Source of the DNA: Streptomyces sp. NBC_00582
GTDB lineage: Bacteria > Actinomycetota > Actinomycetes > Streptomycetales > Streptomycetaceae
Assembly (NCBI RefSeq): GCF_036345155.1
Contig: NZ_CP107772.1
Coordinates: forward strand, 5,518,001 to 5,582,000
Reading direction: 5' to 3'
Length of the DNA: 64,000 nt
Below are positions 17,262 through 26,117 of this stretch, in pieces; positions within the stretch are counted from its first letter, which is position 1; the number at the start of each line of letters is the position of its first letter. The translations under genes and the position numbers were made by a program. The notes below the pieces were generated by a model. That model saw only the letters and a program-made list of their open reading frames with translations, searched no databases and was not told the origin of the DNA.

Positions 17262-18089
17262 ATGACCAGCCGTGAGGACGACGTGCTCGCGCAGGCCGCC
17301 GTGGCCGCGCTGACCGGTCAGCTCGCCCTGGCTCCCAAGCCGGGCCTGCCCGACCCCCGTGACCTGGACGCCCGTGTCACCCGCAGGGACCACTGCGGGC
17401 TGCGCTGGTCGGCCAAGGCGCTCGCACCTGGCCTTGCGGCGATGGCCGCCGCCGCCCGCCGCACCGGCGAACCCACCCCCCGGCTCCGCGCGGAGCTCGG
17501 CGCCATAGGCCGCTGCACCGAACACTCGGTGGGTCTGGCGGGCGGCGGACACCGGGGAGCCCTGTGGACGCTGGGACTGCTGGTCGCCGCGGCCGCCCTC
17601 AACCCCCGCGCGCGGGGAGCCGAGGTCGCCCAGGCAGCCAAGCGGATCGCCGCGCACCCCGACCGGGGCGCACCACGGCGGCCGTCGCGTGGTTCGACGG
17701 TCTCGGCGAAGTACGGCGCGGCAGGCGCCCGGGGCGAGGCACGCGCCGGGTTCCCTCATGTACGGCGGGCACTGGACGCCCTGGCCAAGGCACGCTCCGC
17801 CGGCGCGGGCGAGGCCGAGGCCCGGCTGGACGCCCTGCTCACCGTGATGTCCACCCTCCAGGACTCCGAACTCCTGTACACGGCCGGTCCCTTGGGCCTA
17901 CGCCACGTCCAGGCGGGCGCCCGAGGAGTCCTGGAGGCGGGCGGCACGCACACGGACGGGGGCCGAGAGGCCCTGACGTCCTTCGACGCGGACCTCCACG
18001 AACGGGGCTGGAGCCCGAGAGGAAGCGCAGGGCTGCTGGCCGGGGCCCTGTTCGTGGACTCCTTGCCGAACGTGACAGCCACCCCCTAA
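17262..18089 (+). CDS. triphosphoribosyl-dephospho-CoA synthase (CitG/MdcB) family protein
   Basis: 275 aa, all-helical. It resembles CitG/MdcB: ALAPKPGLPDPRD matches the family's PKPGLVD start, and LAGGGHRGALWTLGLL matches the GxNxHKGA region. Family members make the prosthetic-group precursor of citrate lyase or malonate decarboxylase, but no such enzyme genes are adjacent, and the usual second half of the first motif is altered, so the function may differ. It starts 9 bp after the dioxygenase and is probably cotranscribed. Confidence 0.7.
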   Translation: MTSREDDVLAQAAVAALTGQLALAPKPGLPDPRDLDARVTRRDHCGLRWSAKALAPGLAAMAAAARRTGEPTPRLRAELGAIGRCTEHSVGLAGGGHRGALWTLGLLVAAAALNPRARGAEVAQAAKRIAAHPDRGAPRRPSRGSTVSAKYGAAGARGEARAGFPHVRRALDALAKARSAGAGEAEARLDALLTVMSTLQDSELLYTAGPLGLRHVQAGARGVLEAGGTHTDGGREALTSFDADLHERGWSPRGSAGLLAGALFVDSLPNVTATP

Positions 18090-18170
18090 GGGCGTGGGGA
18101 ACCGCGCGGCAAGCCCCCACGCACCCGCACACCGCAACGACGGCCGGGCACCCCACCGGGCACCCGGCCA
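18087..18170. repeat. Streptomyces intergenic GC repeat, copy B, with stem-loop
   Basis: Diverged member of the repeat family seen at 5591 and 62452. GCGTGGGG at 18092-18099 pairs with CCCCACGC at 18115-18122, which could help terminate the converging CitG-like and aminopeptidase transcripts. Confidence 0.5.
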
Positions 18171-18182
18171 TCAGACCCGGCC

Positions 18183-19646
18183 TCAGCCCTTCAGCGAAGC
18201 CATCCAGCTCTCGACGTCGTCGGACCGCCGCGGCAACCCCTCCGACAGATTCCGGTTCCCGGACTCCGTCACCAGGATGTCGTCCTCGATCCGCACCCCG
18301 ATCCCCCGGTACTCCTCCGGCACGGTCAGATCGTCGGCCTGGAAGTACAGCCCGGGCTCGACGGTCAGGACCATCCCCGGCTCCAGCGTCCCGTCCACGT
18401 ACGACTCCACCCGCGCGGCAGCGCAGTCGTGGACGTCCATGCCGAGCATGTGCCCGGTCCCGTGCAGCGTCCAGCGCCGCTGAAGCCCCAGCTCCAGCAC
18501 CCGCTCCACCGGCCCCTCGACCAGCCCCCACTCGACGAGCCTCTCGGCCAGCACCCGCTGCGCCGCGTCATGGAAGTCGCGGTACTTCGCCCCCGGCACG
18601 ACCGCCGCGATACCGGCCTCCTGGGCCTCGTACACCGCGTCGTAGATCTTCTTCTGGATCTCGGTGTACCGCCCGCCGACCGGCAGCGTGCGCGTGACGT
18701 CCGCGGTGTAGTACGTGTGCGTCTCGACGCCCGCGTCCAGCAGCAGCAGATCGCCCGAGCGCACGGGCCCGTCGTTGCGGACCCAGTGCAGCGTGCACGC
18801 GTGCGGCCCGGCCGCGGCGATCGTGCCGTACCCGACGTCGTTGCCCTCGACGCGCGCACGGAGGAAGAACGTCCCCTCGATGTACCGCTCGCTGGTGGCC
18901 TCGGCCTTGTCCAGGACCCGTACGACGTCCTCGAAGCCGCGCACGGTGGAGTCGACGGCCTTCTGCAGCTCGCCGATCTCGAACGCGTCCTTCACCAGTC
19001 GCGCCTCGGACAGGAAGACCCGCAGCTCCTCGTCGCGCTCGCCGGTGACCTTGTCGGTCAGGGCGGCCTCGATCCCGGCGTCGTACCCGCGGACGACCCG
19101 CACCGGCCCGGTGGCCTCGCGCAGGCTGCCGGCGAGCTCACGCACATCGGCGGCCGGGATGCCGTACAGCTTCTCCGCCTCGCTCAGCGAGTGACGCCGG
19201 CCGACCCACAGCTCGCCCTGGCCGGAGAGCCAGAACTCGCCGTTCTCCCGGTCGGAGCGCGGCAGCAGATAGATCGTCGCCTCGTGGCCCTCGCCCTTGG
19301 GCTCCAGGACCAGGACGCCGTCCTCGGTCTGGTTTCCGGTGAGGTACGCGTACTCGACGGAGGCGCGGAACGGGTAGTCCGTGTCGTTGGACCGGGTCTT
19401 CAGCCCGCCCGCGGGGATCACCAGGCGCTCGCCGGGGAAACGCGCGGAGAGCGCGGCGCGCCGGGCGGCGGTCTCGGCGGCCTGGGCGATCGGCTCCAGG
19501 TCGCGCAGTTCCGTGTCGGCCCAGCCGGACTTCATGTTCTCGGCGAGCTCGTCGGACACGCCCGGGTACAGGCCGTTCTTGCGCTGCTTGATGGGCTCCT
19601 CTTCGGCAGTCTCCGGGGTCTCCGTGAGTTCCTCTGCCACGGTCAT
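18183..19646 (-). CDS. Xaa-Pro aminopeptidase (aminopeptidase P, M24B)
   Basis: Cytoplasmic metallopeptidase of 487 aa removing the N-terminal residue before proline. The N-terminal domain (about 60-210) precedes the pita-bread domain with all five metal ligands visible: Asp in LLLLDAGVETHTYYTADVTR (two Asp), His in HGTGHMLGMDVHD, Glu in TVEPGLYF and Glu in RIEDDILVTE. The first 30 residues are acidic and variable. It is monocistronic, convergent with the CitG-like gene. The ATG start has GAGGAT upstream. Confidence 0.93.
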   Translation of the reverse strand: MTVAEELTETPETAEEEPIKQRKNGLYPGVSDELAENMKSGWADTELRDLEPIAQAAETAARRAALSARFPGERLVIPAGGLKTRSNDTDYPFRASVEYAYLTGNQTEDGVLVLEPKGEGHEATIYLLPRSDRENGEFWLSGQGELWVGRRHSLSEAEKLYGIPAADVRELAGSLREATGPVRVVRGYDAGIEAALTDKVTGERDEELRVFLSEARLVKDAFEIGELQKAVDSTVRGFEDVVRVLDKAEATSERYIEGTFFLRARVEGNDVGYGTIAAAGPHACTLHWVRNDGPVRSGDLLLLDAGVETHTYYTADVTRTLPVGGRYTEIQKKIYDAVYEAQEAGIAAVVPGAKYRDFHDAAQRVLAERLVEWGLVEGPVERVLELGLQRRWTLHGTGHMLGMDVHDCAAARVESYVDGTLEPGMVLTVEPGLYFQADDLTVPEEYRGIGVRIEDDILVTESGNRNLSEGLPRRSDDVESWMASLKG

Positions 19647-19727
19647 CCTCCTCGATACGGCACTGGACCCCGTCCATCGTACGGTCGGACGTAAGGGGAC
19701 CCGCAGGGAAGAGACCTCGTACGGCCG

Positions 19728-21263
19728 CTACTCGAAGCGCGCCGCCAGCAGGACCACGTCCTCCTCGCTGTCCTGCTCGGCCAGACCGTCGGGGAGGACC
19801 GTGCGCAGCACGTGGTCGGCGACCGCGCCGGGGTCGCCCCGCAGGGGCTTCGGCACCCCGGCGGCGGCCGCGTGCAGCCGGGCGAAGGCGCGGTCGACGG
19901 GGTCGCCGGTCCGGTGCAGGAGACCGTCGGTGTAGAGCAGAACCGTCTCGCCCGGCTCCGGATCCAGCTCCACGCTCGGCGCCTCCCAGCAGGTCAGCAT
20001 GCCCAGCGGAGCGGAGACGGAGGTCTCCACGAACTCCGTGCGCCGCTCTCCGACGAGCAGCGGCGGGCAGTGTCCTGCCCCGGCCAGGGTGATCTTGCGC
20101 AGCGAGGGTTCGCAGTAGGCGAACAGGGCGGTGGCGGAGCGGGCGGGCTCGGTCAGCCGCAGCAGCAGCTCCAGGTCGGACAGGACGGCGACCGGGTCCT
20201 CGCCCTCCATCACGGCGTACGCCCGCAGGGAGGCGCGCAGCCGGCCCATCGCGGCGATCGCGCTCGGCCCGGAGCCGGTGACCGATCCGACGGCGAGGCC
20301 GAGTGCGGCGTCCGGCAGGGGCAGCGCGTCGTACCAGTCGCCGCCGCCGCGCGGGCCGCTGCTGCGGCGGGCCGCGAGCTGGACGCCGGGCACCCTGGGC
20401 AGCCGGGACGGCAGGAGTTCCTCGGCCATGGTGGCCATGGACGCGCGGGTGCGCTCGACCTCGACGAGCCGGGCCAGGTGCTCGGCGGCGGTGCGGACGT
20501 ACAGACCGATCAGATGGCGCTGGCGCTCACGGGGCTCGGCGGGCTCGTCGTAGAGCCAGACGGCGGCGCCGACGCGGCCCTCGGGGCCCCCGGCGACCAG
20601 GGGCAGGGCGTAGCTGGCGGCGTAGCCGAGACGGGCGGCCACCTCGCGGTGGCGGGGGTCGAGGCCGTCCTCGGCGAACAGGTCGGGCTCGGCGATCTCG
20701 CCGTCGGCGCCCGGCAGCCCGTCGAGGATCCGGCCGTAGGAGATGGCGCTGCGGGGCACGGTCTCGATGTGGCCGAGGTCCGCGCGGCCGAGCCCGAGGC
20801 CGATGGTGGTGTCGGGGCCGAGGCCGCTGGCCGGCTCCAGGACGACGAGACCGCGTCGGGCGCCCACGAGGGCGGCTCCGGCGCGCAGCAGTTCGGTCAG
20901 GGCGTCGCCGAGTGCGTCCGTGCGGGCCAGACGTTCGGTCAGTTCATGGAGGGTCGTGAGATCGGAGACCCAGCCGGCGAGCCGGTCCGTCAGCAGGGCG
21001 CCCGGGTCGGCGGGGGACGACGGGGCGTCCGGGGAGGCGTGCGCGGGCGCGACAGTGTGTGCGGGCGCGGGAACCGTTGAATCGATTCCAGCCACTTTCG
21101 GAGCGTGAGGGGCGTTCATGGCGTCCGGCTCTCGGACCGGAGCATATTGCTCAAAAGCATCGCAAACCCCCATGTCAATCTGCGCCGCTAGCAGTGTCTC
21201 CACATGTACACGCACTCGTGAGGGGATGTCCAGCATTGTCCTGCTGGGATTAGTGGTGTCCAT
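19728..21263 (-). CDS. GAF-SpoIIE/PP2C-like regulator, phosphatase site altered
   Basis: A 511-aa cytoplasmic protein. A variable N-terminus leads to a GAF domain (about 110-265) and a SpoIIE/PP2C domain (about 275-510). The first metal motif is intact (GGGDWYDALPLP) and the late motif LLYTDGL is present, but where the family has GDVxGHG this protein has GSVTGSG, losing the Asp. Activity may be lost or changed. Streptomyces SpoIIE proteins normally dephosphorylate anti-anti-sigma factors. AAAGG precedes ATG 21263. It shares no operon with its neighbours. Confidence 0.82.
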   Translation of the reverse strand: MDTTNPSRTMLDIPSRVRVHVETLLAAQIDMGVCDAFEQYAPVREPDAMNAPHAPKVAGIDSTVPAPAHTVAPAHASPDAPSSPADPGALLTDRLAGWVSDLTTLHELTERLARTDALGDALTELLRAGAALVGARRGLVVLEPASGLGPDTTIGLGLGRADLGHIETVPRSAISYGRILDGLPGADGEIAEPDLFAEDGLDPRHREVAARLGYAASYALPLVAGGPEGRVGAAVWLYDEPAEPRERQRHLIGLYVRTAAEHLARLVEVERTRASMATMAEELLPSRLPRVPGVQLAARRSSGPRGGGDWYDALPLPDAALGLAVGSVTGSGPSAIAAMGRLRASLRAYAVMEGEDPVAVLSDLELLLRLTEPARSATALFAYCEPSLRKITLAGAGHCPPLLVGERRTEFVETSVSAPLGMLTCWEAPSVELDPEPGETVLLYTDGLLHRTGDPVDRAFARLHAAAAGVPKPLRGDPGAVADHVLRTVLPDGLAEQDSEEDVVLLAARFE

Positions 21264-21749
21264 GAGGCCTTTGGGGGGAATCGGACATGGTTCTTCCGAC
21301 CCCCTTGTCGAATAGCAAAAATGGCTTAAAACTGACTCGGGTTACGGTTGTTTGCGGTCGACTGGCCTTGCTCCACGGAGCGTCACAGCGGTCGTGATGG
21401 GTACGTACTCGGTAAGGACCAGGGGTCGTCGGGGGCCACCCGGAACCTGGTGACCGAACCGAGCGTCATAGCCACCGACGACCGTGCCCCATCCTCCCGT
21501 GGCGGAGGCCGAGAGAAATACGGCGAGCGGTAAAACGCCAGACTTCGCCACCCCACGCCACGCCAGTCTTTAGATGGACGCAAGTCGGCGGAGCGGTCGC
21601 GGAAGCGGCCGGAGCTCGGCCCCCAGGGGTTCCCCTTGTCGAGGACAGGGGTGTGATGCGCCAACAGGTACGCCCAGTGAAGTGATCGACACATGGTGTG
21701 ATGTGGCCCACGGTGTTGCCAGCGGTGCAACGGAAAGGAACGAGCGCTC
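21264..21749. other. 486-bp divergent intergenic region
   Basis: No convincing gene. It contains a locally A/T-rich patch (21310-21345) that may hold promoters of the leftward SpoIIE-like gene. Just before the prim-pol start lies an imperfect dyad GTTGC-N5-GTGCAAC (about 21714-21731). AAAGGAACG precedes ATG 21750. Confidence 0.4.
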
Positions 21750-22415
21750 ATGCGCGAGATCCTCGGAAGGCGACGCAGGCTCCTGTCCCAGTCCAGCGAC
21801 AAGGCGCCTGAGCTGATCGACGCGGCTCTGACCTTCGCGACGGAGTGGCAGTGGCCCGTCCTCCCCGGAGTTTCGGCCGACCCTCGCGGCACCTCGCGGT
21901 GCGGCTGCCCCGACCCGGAGTGTGTGCTGCCCGGCGCCCATCCCTTCGACCCCGGCCTGCTCGCGGCCACCACCGACGCCCGCATGGTGCGCTGGTGGTG
22001 GACCAACCGGCCGGCCGCGCCGATCGTCCTCGCGACCGGGGGCCAGGCCCCGTGCGCGGTCAGCCTCCCCGCACTCGCCGCCTCCCGCGCGCTCGTGGCG
22101 CTGGACCGGCAGGGCATGCGGCTCGGCCCGGTGGTCGCCTCGCCCACCCGCTGGGCGATCCTGGTGCGCCCCTACTCCATGGAGCAGCTCGGCGAACTGC
22201 TGTACGCCAAGGACTTCGTCCCCGGCTCCCTGCGCTTCCACAGCGAGGGCGGCTATCTCGCCCTGCCGCCCTCCGAGACCGGCCGCGGCGACATCCGCTG
22301 GGAGCGCGCGCCGCTGCCCGGTTCGGCCTCCCCCTGGGTGCCCGATGTCGAGGCCGTGGTGGACGCGGTCGTGGACGCCCTCACTCGTACGGGTGTGAGC
22401 GCGCCCGAGTTGTAG
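21750..22415 (+). CDS. prim-pol-like (AEP) protein, catalytic motif degenerate
   Basis: 221 aa resembling the N-terminal primase-polymerase domain of actinobacterial prim-pols. A Cys cluster RCGCPDPECVLPGAHP near residues 50-66 and the WWWTNRPAAPIVLATG region are recognisable. The family then has a DxD metal pair; this protein reads QAPCAVSLPA, so the acidic pair appears missing. SPWVPDVEAVVDAVVDAL closes the domain. No helicase follows. It may be a non-catalytic paralogue, for example a nucleic-acid-binding regulator. Compare the intact copy at 32269-33210. Confidence 0.72.
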   Translation: MREILGRRRRLLSQSSDKAPELIDAALTFATEWQWPVLPGVSADPRGTSRCGCPDPECVLPGAHPFDPGLLAATTDARMVRWWWTNRPAAPIVLATGGQAPCAVSLPALAASRALVALDRQGMRLGPVVASPTRWAILVRPYSMEQLGELLYAKDFVPGSLRFHSEGGYLALPPSETGRGDIRWERAPLPGSASPWVPDVEAVVDAVVDALTRTGVSAPEL

Positions 22416-22470
22416 GGGTGTCGGGCGCGCGCCGACCGGGGCGCCCGGGTTCGCCCCCTATCTTCCCCCT

Positions 22471-23043
22471 ATGAACCTTCGTCTTCTCGCCCTCGGCGGA
22501 GCCGTGGCCTGCGCGGTCACCCTGCCCCTGGCCATGGCTTCGGCGGGGCAGGGCGGAGACGAAGGGCACTCCGCGATGCCCCCGCGGACCCTCTTCGGTG
22601 GCGATACGGACCCGAAGGCGCCCTCCGCCGTCCCGGCCCCGCCCCCGTCCGCCCCCTCCTCCCCGCTGCTGCTCGGCCTGGGCCTGGCCACCGCCGCCCG
22701 CTGCGGGCCCGCGCTCACCTCGCCCGAGGGGGTGGAGGCGCAGACCTGCGTCATGACCCAGGGCGAGGACACCTGGGCGCGCACCTACTACCGCAATGCC
22801 ACGGGACGGGCCCTGGACGCCGTCCTGAGCCTCATGGGGCCCGAGGGGCGTGCGGTGCAGATGCGCTGTGCCGTCGGCGCCGAGGACGAGCCGGAGACCT
22901 GCGAGACGCCCCGTGAGCGGACGCGGGGCGGTCAGGGCGCGTACACCGCCGTGACCGAGTTCTCGGCGGCCGCCGGGGCGGCGGGCGAGGGGCCGCTGCT
23001 GCTGCGCTCCGGGAGCAACTCCACCATGGACGGCGGCAGTTGA
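22471..23043 (+). CDS. secreted hypothetical protein
   Basis: 190 aa with a signal peptide (LLALGGAVACAVTLPLAMASA, cleavage near residue 25), a Pro/Ser-rich linker (about 45-70) and a small beta-like domain with four Cys (AARCGP, AQTCVM, QMRCAV, PETCET), probably two disulfides. I recognise no family. It starts 55 bp after the prim-pol-like gene and ends at a double stem-loop. Confidence 0.7.
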   Translation: MNLRLLALGGAVACAVTLPLAMASAGQGGDEGHSAMPPRTLFGGDTDPKAPSAVPAPPPSAPSSPLLLGLGLATAARCGPALTSPEGVEAQTCVMTQGEDTWARTYYRNATGRALDAVLSLMGPEGRAVQMRCAVGAEDEPETCETPRERTRGGQGAYTAVTEFSAAAGAAGEGPLLLRSGSNSTMDGGS

Positions 23044-23085
23044 CGGACAGGTCCGTTCTGCCCGGATCGCGCGGGCATGCAAAGA

Positions 23086-23123
23086 CCCGGTTGCTGGCGA
23101 CGGGGGATGCACCAGCAACCGGG
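23086..23123. terminator. 12-bp perfect stem-loop
   Basis: CCCGGTTGCTGG (23086-23097) pairs perfectly with CCAGCAACCGGG (23112-23123) around a 14-nt loop. It lies between converging genes and can act in both directions. Confidence 0.8.
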
Positions 23124-23136
23124 CTATTGGAACGGT

Positions 23137-23177
23137 AACAAGAGATCGGCTCCAGGCAAATTCGATCTCTTGTTTTC
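23137..23177. terminator. second 12-bp stem-loop with T-run
   Basis: AACAAGAGATCG (23137-23148) pairs with CGATCTCTTGTT (23163-23174), followed by further T. Read leftward the stem is also bordered by A/T. A canonical bidirectional terminator 14 bp after the first stem-loop. Confidence 0.85.
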
Positions 23178-23322
23178 ATCGGGCTTTCGGACACCCGCCG
23201 ATCGGCTTTATCTGGCGCCGACTCCCCTTGCGCACACGGGAGTTGTGAGCGGAGTCACGCCTTCCGCCCGTTCGGCCCGGCTGACCGACCGGTCAGCCGG
23301 ACCCCTGTGCGGCGGCCGTGTA

Positions 23323-24288
23323 TCAGCTCAGCGTCACCTGACGGTTGGTGAGCCCGCCGCGTGCCCGGCGCTCCTCGGGAGTCAGCGGATCCTGTGACGC
23401 CAGGGCGCCCGCGAGCCGCTCCGCGAACTCGGCGGCCGGCTTCTCCACGTCGTCCGCCGAGACCCCGCTCGGCAGGTCCCAGACCGGCACCGTCAGGCCG
23501 TGCGCCCGGAAGGAGCCCACCAGACGCGTGCCCTCGCCGAGGCTGGAACGCCCCGCCGCGTGCAGCCGCGCGAGAGCGTCCAGGAGCTGCTCCTCCGGGT
23601 GCGGCATGACCCACCGCAGATGGTTCTTGTCCGGCGTCTCGCACCAGTACGCGGCGTCCACACCGGTCAGCTTCACCGTCGGGATCGCCGCCGCGTTCGC
23701 TCGCTCCAGGGAGGCGGACACGTCCGGGGAGGCGTTCTCCGGGTCCGGCACCCAGAACTCGAAACCGTCGTGCACAACTGGCTCGAACGCGCCTTCGGCG
23801 TCGAGCAGGTCCTGCATCCGGGGACCGTCCGCCGGGGCACGCCGGGCCTGCACGGGAGTACCCGGCTTGGCCTCGAGGGCCCGCTGGAGGGTGTCCGCCA
23901 GGTCACGGCTGATGTCGCCGGACGGCGTGTCGTTCTGCAGGCCGAGCAGCACCGAGCCGTCGTCGCGGCGCAGGGCGGGCCACGCCATCGGCAGGACCGT
24001 GGCGAGCGTGACCGAGGGCACGCCCTCGGGCAGACCGTCCTTCAGCGGCAGCTCGACCGTGGCGGCCGGCACCAGTTCCCGCAGCGCCACCCAGTCGCAC
24101 TCGCCCGGCAACCCCTCGAAGGGCCGCTGCACCAGCTCGGTCACGGCATGCGCCGCGGCCCGGCCGTGACAGGCCTTGTAGCGGCGGCCGCTGCCGCACG
24201 GGCAGGGTTCCCGGGCGCCGACGACCGGGACCTCCCCGTCCGTGAGCTGCGGCCGGCCGGCCTTCGTCTGGGGTCGCTTCTTGGCCAC
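23323..24288 (-). CDS. DUF5926-family protein with SEC-C zinc motif
   Basis: 321 aa, basic N-terminus (VAKKRPQTKAGRP). Near residue 28 is the SEC-C type zinc motif PCPCGSGRRYKACHG, as in SecA C-termini and many nucleic-acid or ribosome-linked proteins. The rest is a conserved actinobacterial domain without a known reaction (LRWVMPHPEEQLLDALARLH). GTG 24288 has GGGAGA upstream. Function unknown; a protein- or RNA-handling role is only inferred from SEC-C. Confidence 0.82.
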   Translation of the reverse strand: MAKKRPQTKAGRPQLTDGEVPVVGAREPCPCGSGRRYKACHGRAAAHAVTELVQRPFEGLPGECDWVALRELVPAATVELPLKDGLPEGVPSVTLATVLPMAWPALRRDDGSVLLGLQNDTPSGDISRDLADTLQRALEAKPGTPVQARRAPADGPRMQDLLDAEGAFEPVVHDGFEFWVPDPENASPDVSASLERANAAAIPTVKLTGVDAAYWCETPDKNHLRWVMPHPEEQLLDALARLHAAGRSSLGEGTRLVGSFRAHGLTVPVWDLPSGVSADDVEKPAAEFAERLAGALASQDPLTPEERRARGGLTNRQVTLS

Positions 24289-24420
24289 TGGGTGTCTCCC
24301 GGGTACGGCTCGTCTGGTACGGGCGGAGCCTAGCCGCTCGCACCCGAGACCACGGGAACCTGTGGACAACGCGGCGGTTGTGGACGACGCGGGTTGGTTC
24401 TCCAGAGGGCCGGGCTGGGG

Positions 24421-25110
24421 TCAGTCCAGGTCGTCGAACGCGTCGGCGAAGCCCAGTCCGGGCATCGACGACACCGAGGGCGCGCCGACCCGCGACGCGA
24501 AGTCGTCGCGGCGACAGCCGGCGTCGGGGTCGAAGGCGTCGGCGTGGACCAGGACCCACACCGTGACCTCGCCGCGGGCGTCGTCCCGTACACCCCAGTC
24601 GTCGGACAGGGCCGAGATGATGTTCAGCCCCCGCCCGCCGTGCGCCGTGACGGAGGGGGTGGCGGGCGAGGGCCGGGTCGGGCCTCCGCCGTCGGTCACC
24701 TCGACGACCAGCCGGCCGCCCGGATCGACCCGCCATGCGGCCCGCACGTCGCCGTCCCCGGCCAGGGCGTCACCCAGGGGCCGACCGTGTTTGCACGCGT
24801 TGCTCAAAAGTTCGGAAAGGATCAGTACGGCATCGTCGATGACCGTCTCCGACACCCCACCGCTGCGCAGCTGATCGCGCATACGGTGTCGCGCCTCCCC
24901 CACGCCCGCAGGGCCATGGGGTACGGCCATGCTCGACGACGTGGGCACCTCCTGTGCCACCACCAACGCCACCCCCGAGACCTCCTTCGCCCCACGCCAC
25001 GGTGTGGATGCCCCATTGGCCTGTACCGGAAACCGGCCAATCCATGTCCTCAGACGCATTCGCAACGATCGAACACGGAGCGAACGCGCCGGAGCACTCC
25101 CCGTGAGCAC
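24421..25110 (-). CDS. SpoIIAB-like ATP-binding anti-sigma-type protein
   Basis: 229 aa. The GHKL core is complete: N box ILSELLSNACKHG, G1 box TDGGGP and G2 box HGGRGLNII. Residues 1-60 are variable, and the true start could be an internal ATG near residue 62, since no ribosome-binding site supports GTG 25110. A poorly conserved tail of about 40 residues follows (DDFASRVGAPSV). It is a candidate partner for anti-anti-sigma factors; it is not linked to a sigma gene. Confidence 0.75.
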   Translation of the reverse strand: MLTGSAPARSLRVRSLRMRLRTWIGRFPVQANGASTPWRGAKEVSGVALVVAQEVPTSSSMAVPHGPAGVGEARHRMRDQLRSGGVSETVIDDAVLILSELLSNACKHGRPLGDALAGDGDVRAAWRVDPGGRLVVEVTDGGGPTRPSPATPSVTAHGGRGLNIISALSDDWGVRDDARGEVTVWVLVHADAFDPDAGCRRDDFASRVGAPSVSSMPGLGFADAFDDLD

Positions 25111-25238
25111 ATGGCTGAATTTCGACGGAGTGGCCGATTTGGAGGATGAGGGAGGGTTGGCGTGGGGTCAAGGGGACGTGAGGTATCTGTGAGGTGTGAG
25201 TGACCTGCGGGACGTCAGAGACCACTCGGTGCGAGCGC

Positions 25239-26075
25239 TCAGCGCCCCAGCCGGTGCAGCACCGCGCGCGGGCGGTTGGTGATGATCGCGTCGATGCCCA
25301 GCTCGACACAGAGGTCCACGTCCTCCGGCTCGTTGACCGTCCACACGTGCACCTGGTGACCGGCCTGCTTCAGACGTTCGACGTACACCGGGTGATTGCG
25401 CACGATCCGGATCGAGGGCCCCGCTATCCCCACCCCCAGGGGCAGCCGCCCGTCGCGCAGCCGGGGCGAGACGAACTGCGACAGATAGACGGTCGGCAGC
25501 GTCGGCGCCGCCGCACGCACGCGATGCAGCGACCGCGCCGAGAAGCTCATGACGCGCACCGGCGACTCGGCCGCCGAGCCCGGCGCCTCCAGACCGAACC
25601 GCTTCAGCAGCGTCAGCAGCCGCTCCTCGACCTGCCCGGCCCACCGCGTCGGATGCTTCGTCTCGATGGCAAGCTCCACCCGGCGGCCGGCGTCGGAGAC
25701 CAGCTCCAGCAGCCGCTCCAGGGTCAGCACGGACGTCTCCTCGCGGTCCTCCGGCCGGACCTCCCAGTCCGGGTCCTCCACGCGCGCGTGCCAGGCCTCC
25801 CGCGCCTCCCTCGTCTTCCAGGAACCGAAGTCCAGCGCCGCGAGATCGGCGAGCTCCAGCGCGGAGACGGCTCCGCGCCCGTTGGACGTACGGTTGACTC
25901 GTCGGTCGTGCACGCAGACGAGATGTCCGTCCGCGGTCAGCCGTACATCGCACTCGAGGGCGTCCGCACCGTCCTCGATCGCCTTCTTGTACGCGGCCAG
26001 GGTGTGCTCGGGGGCCTCCTCGGAGGCTCCGCGGTGAGCGACGACTTGAATGTGGTGCTGCCGTGCGTGGGTCAC
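25239..26075 (-). CDS. glycerophosphodiester phosphodiesterase
   Basis: 278 aa TIM-barrel GDPD hydrolysing glycerophosphodiesters to glycerol-3-phosphate and an alcohol. Catalytic elements at the N-terminus are complete: VVAHRGASEEAPEHT (HR and E), ALECDVRLTADG (E and D) and CVHDRRVNRT (H). No signal peptide, so cytoplasmic. GTG 26075 begins just before the barrel; an in-frame GTG at 26135 exists but would place the regulatory repeat at 26100-26117 in coding sequence. Confidence 0.88.
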   Translation of the reverse strand: MTHARQHHIQVVAHRGASEEAPEHTLAAYKKAIEDGADALECDVRLTADGHLVCVHDRRVNRTSNGRGAVSALELADLAALDFGSWKTREAREAWHARVEDPDWEVRPEDREETSVLTLERLLELVSDAGRRVELAIETKHPTRWAGQVEERLLTLLKRFGLEAPGSAAESPVRVMSFSARSLHRVRAAAPTLPTVYLSQFVSPRLRDGRLPLGVGIAGPSIRIVRNHPVYVERLKQAGHQVHVWTVNEPEDVDLCVELGIDAIITNRPRAVLHRLGR

Positions 26076-26099
26076 CGCGTCATGGTGCCACCGTACGCA

Positions 26100-26117
26100 T
26101 CTGAGAACAGTCTGAGA
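26100..26117 (+). promoter_or_regulatory. 11-bp-period direct repeat in htrA/GDPD divergent promoter
   Basis: TCTGAGA-ACAG-TCTGAGA, a perfect direct repeat with the 11-bp period typical of OmpR-family dimers. Downstream are GCACTTAGTGC (26132-26142) and a TATAAA at 26156-26161 that could be the -10 of the HtrA gene. The half-site nearly matches CCTGAGA/CCTGTGA at 52900-52917. Confidence 0.6.

Noticed and set aside
17262..18089. Malonate decarboxylase or citrate lyase locus
   Set aside because: Only the CitG-like gene is present; no acyl-carrier, decarboxylase or lyase subunit genes adjoin it.
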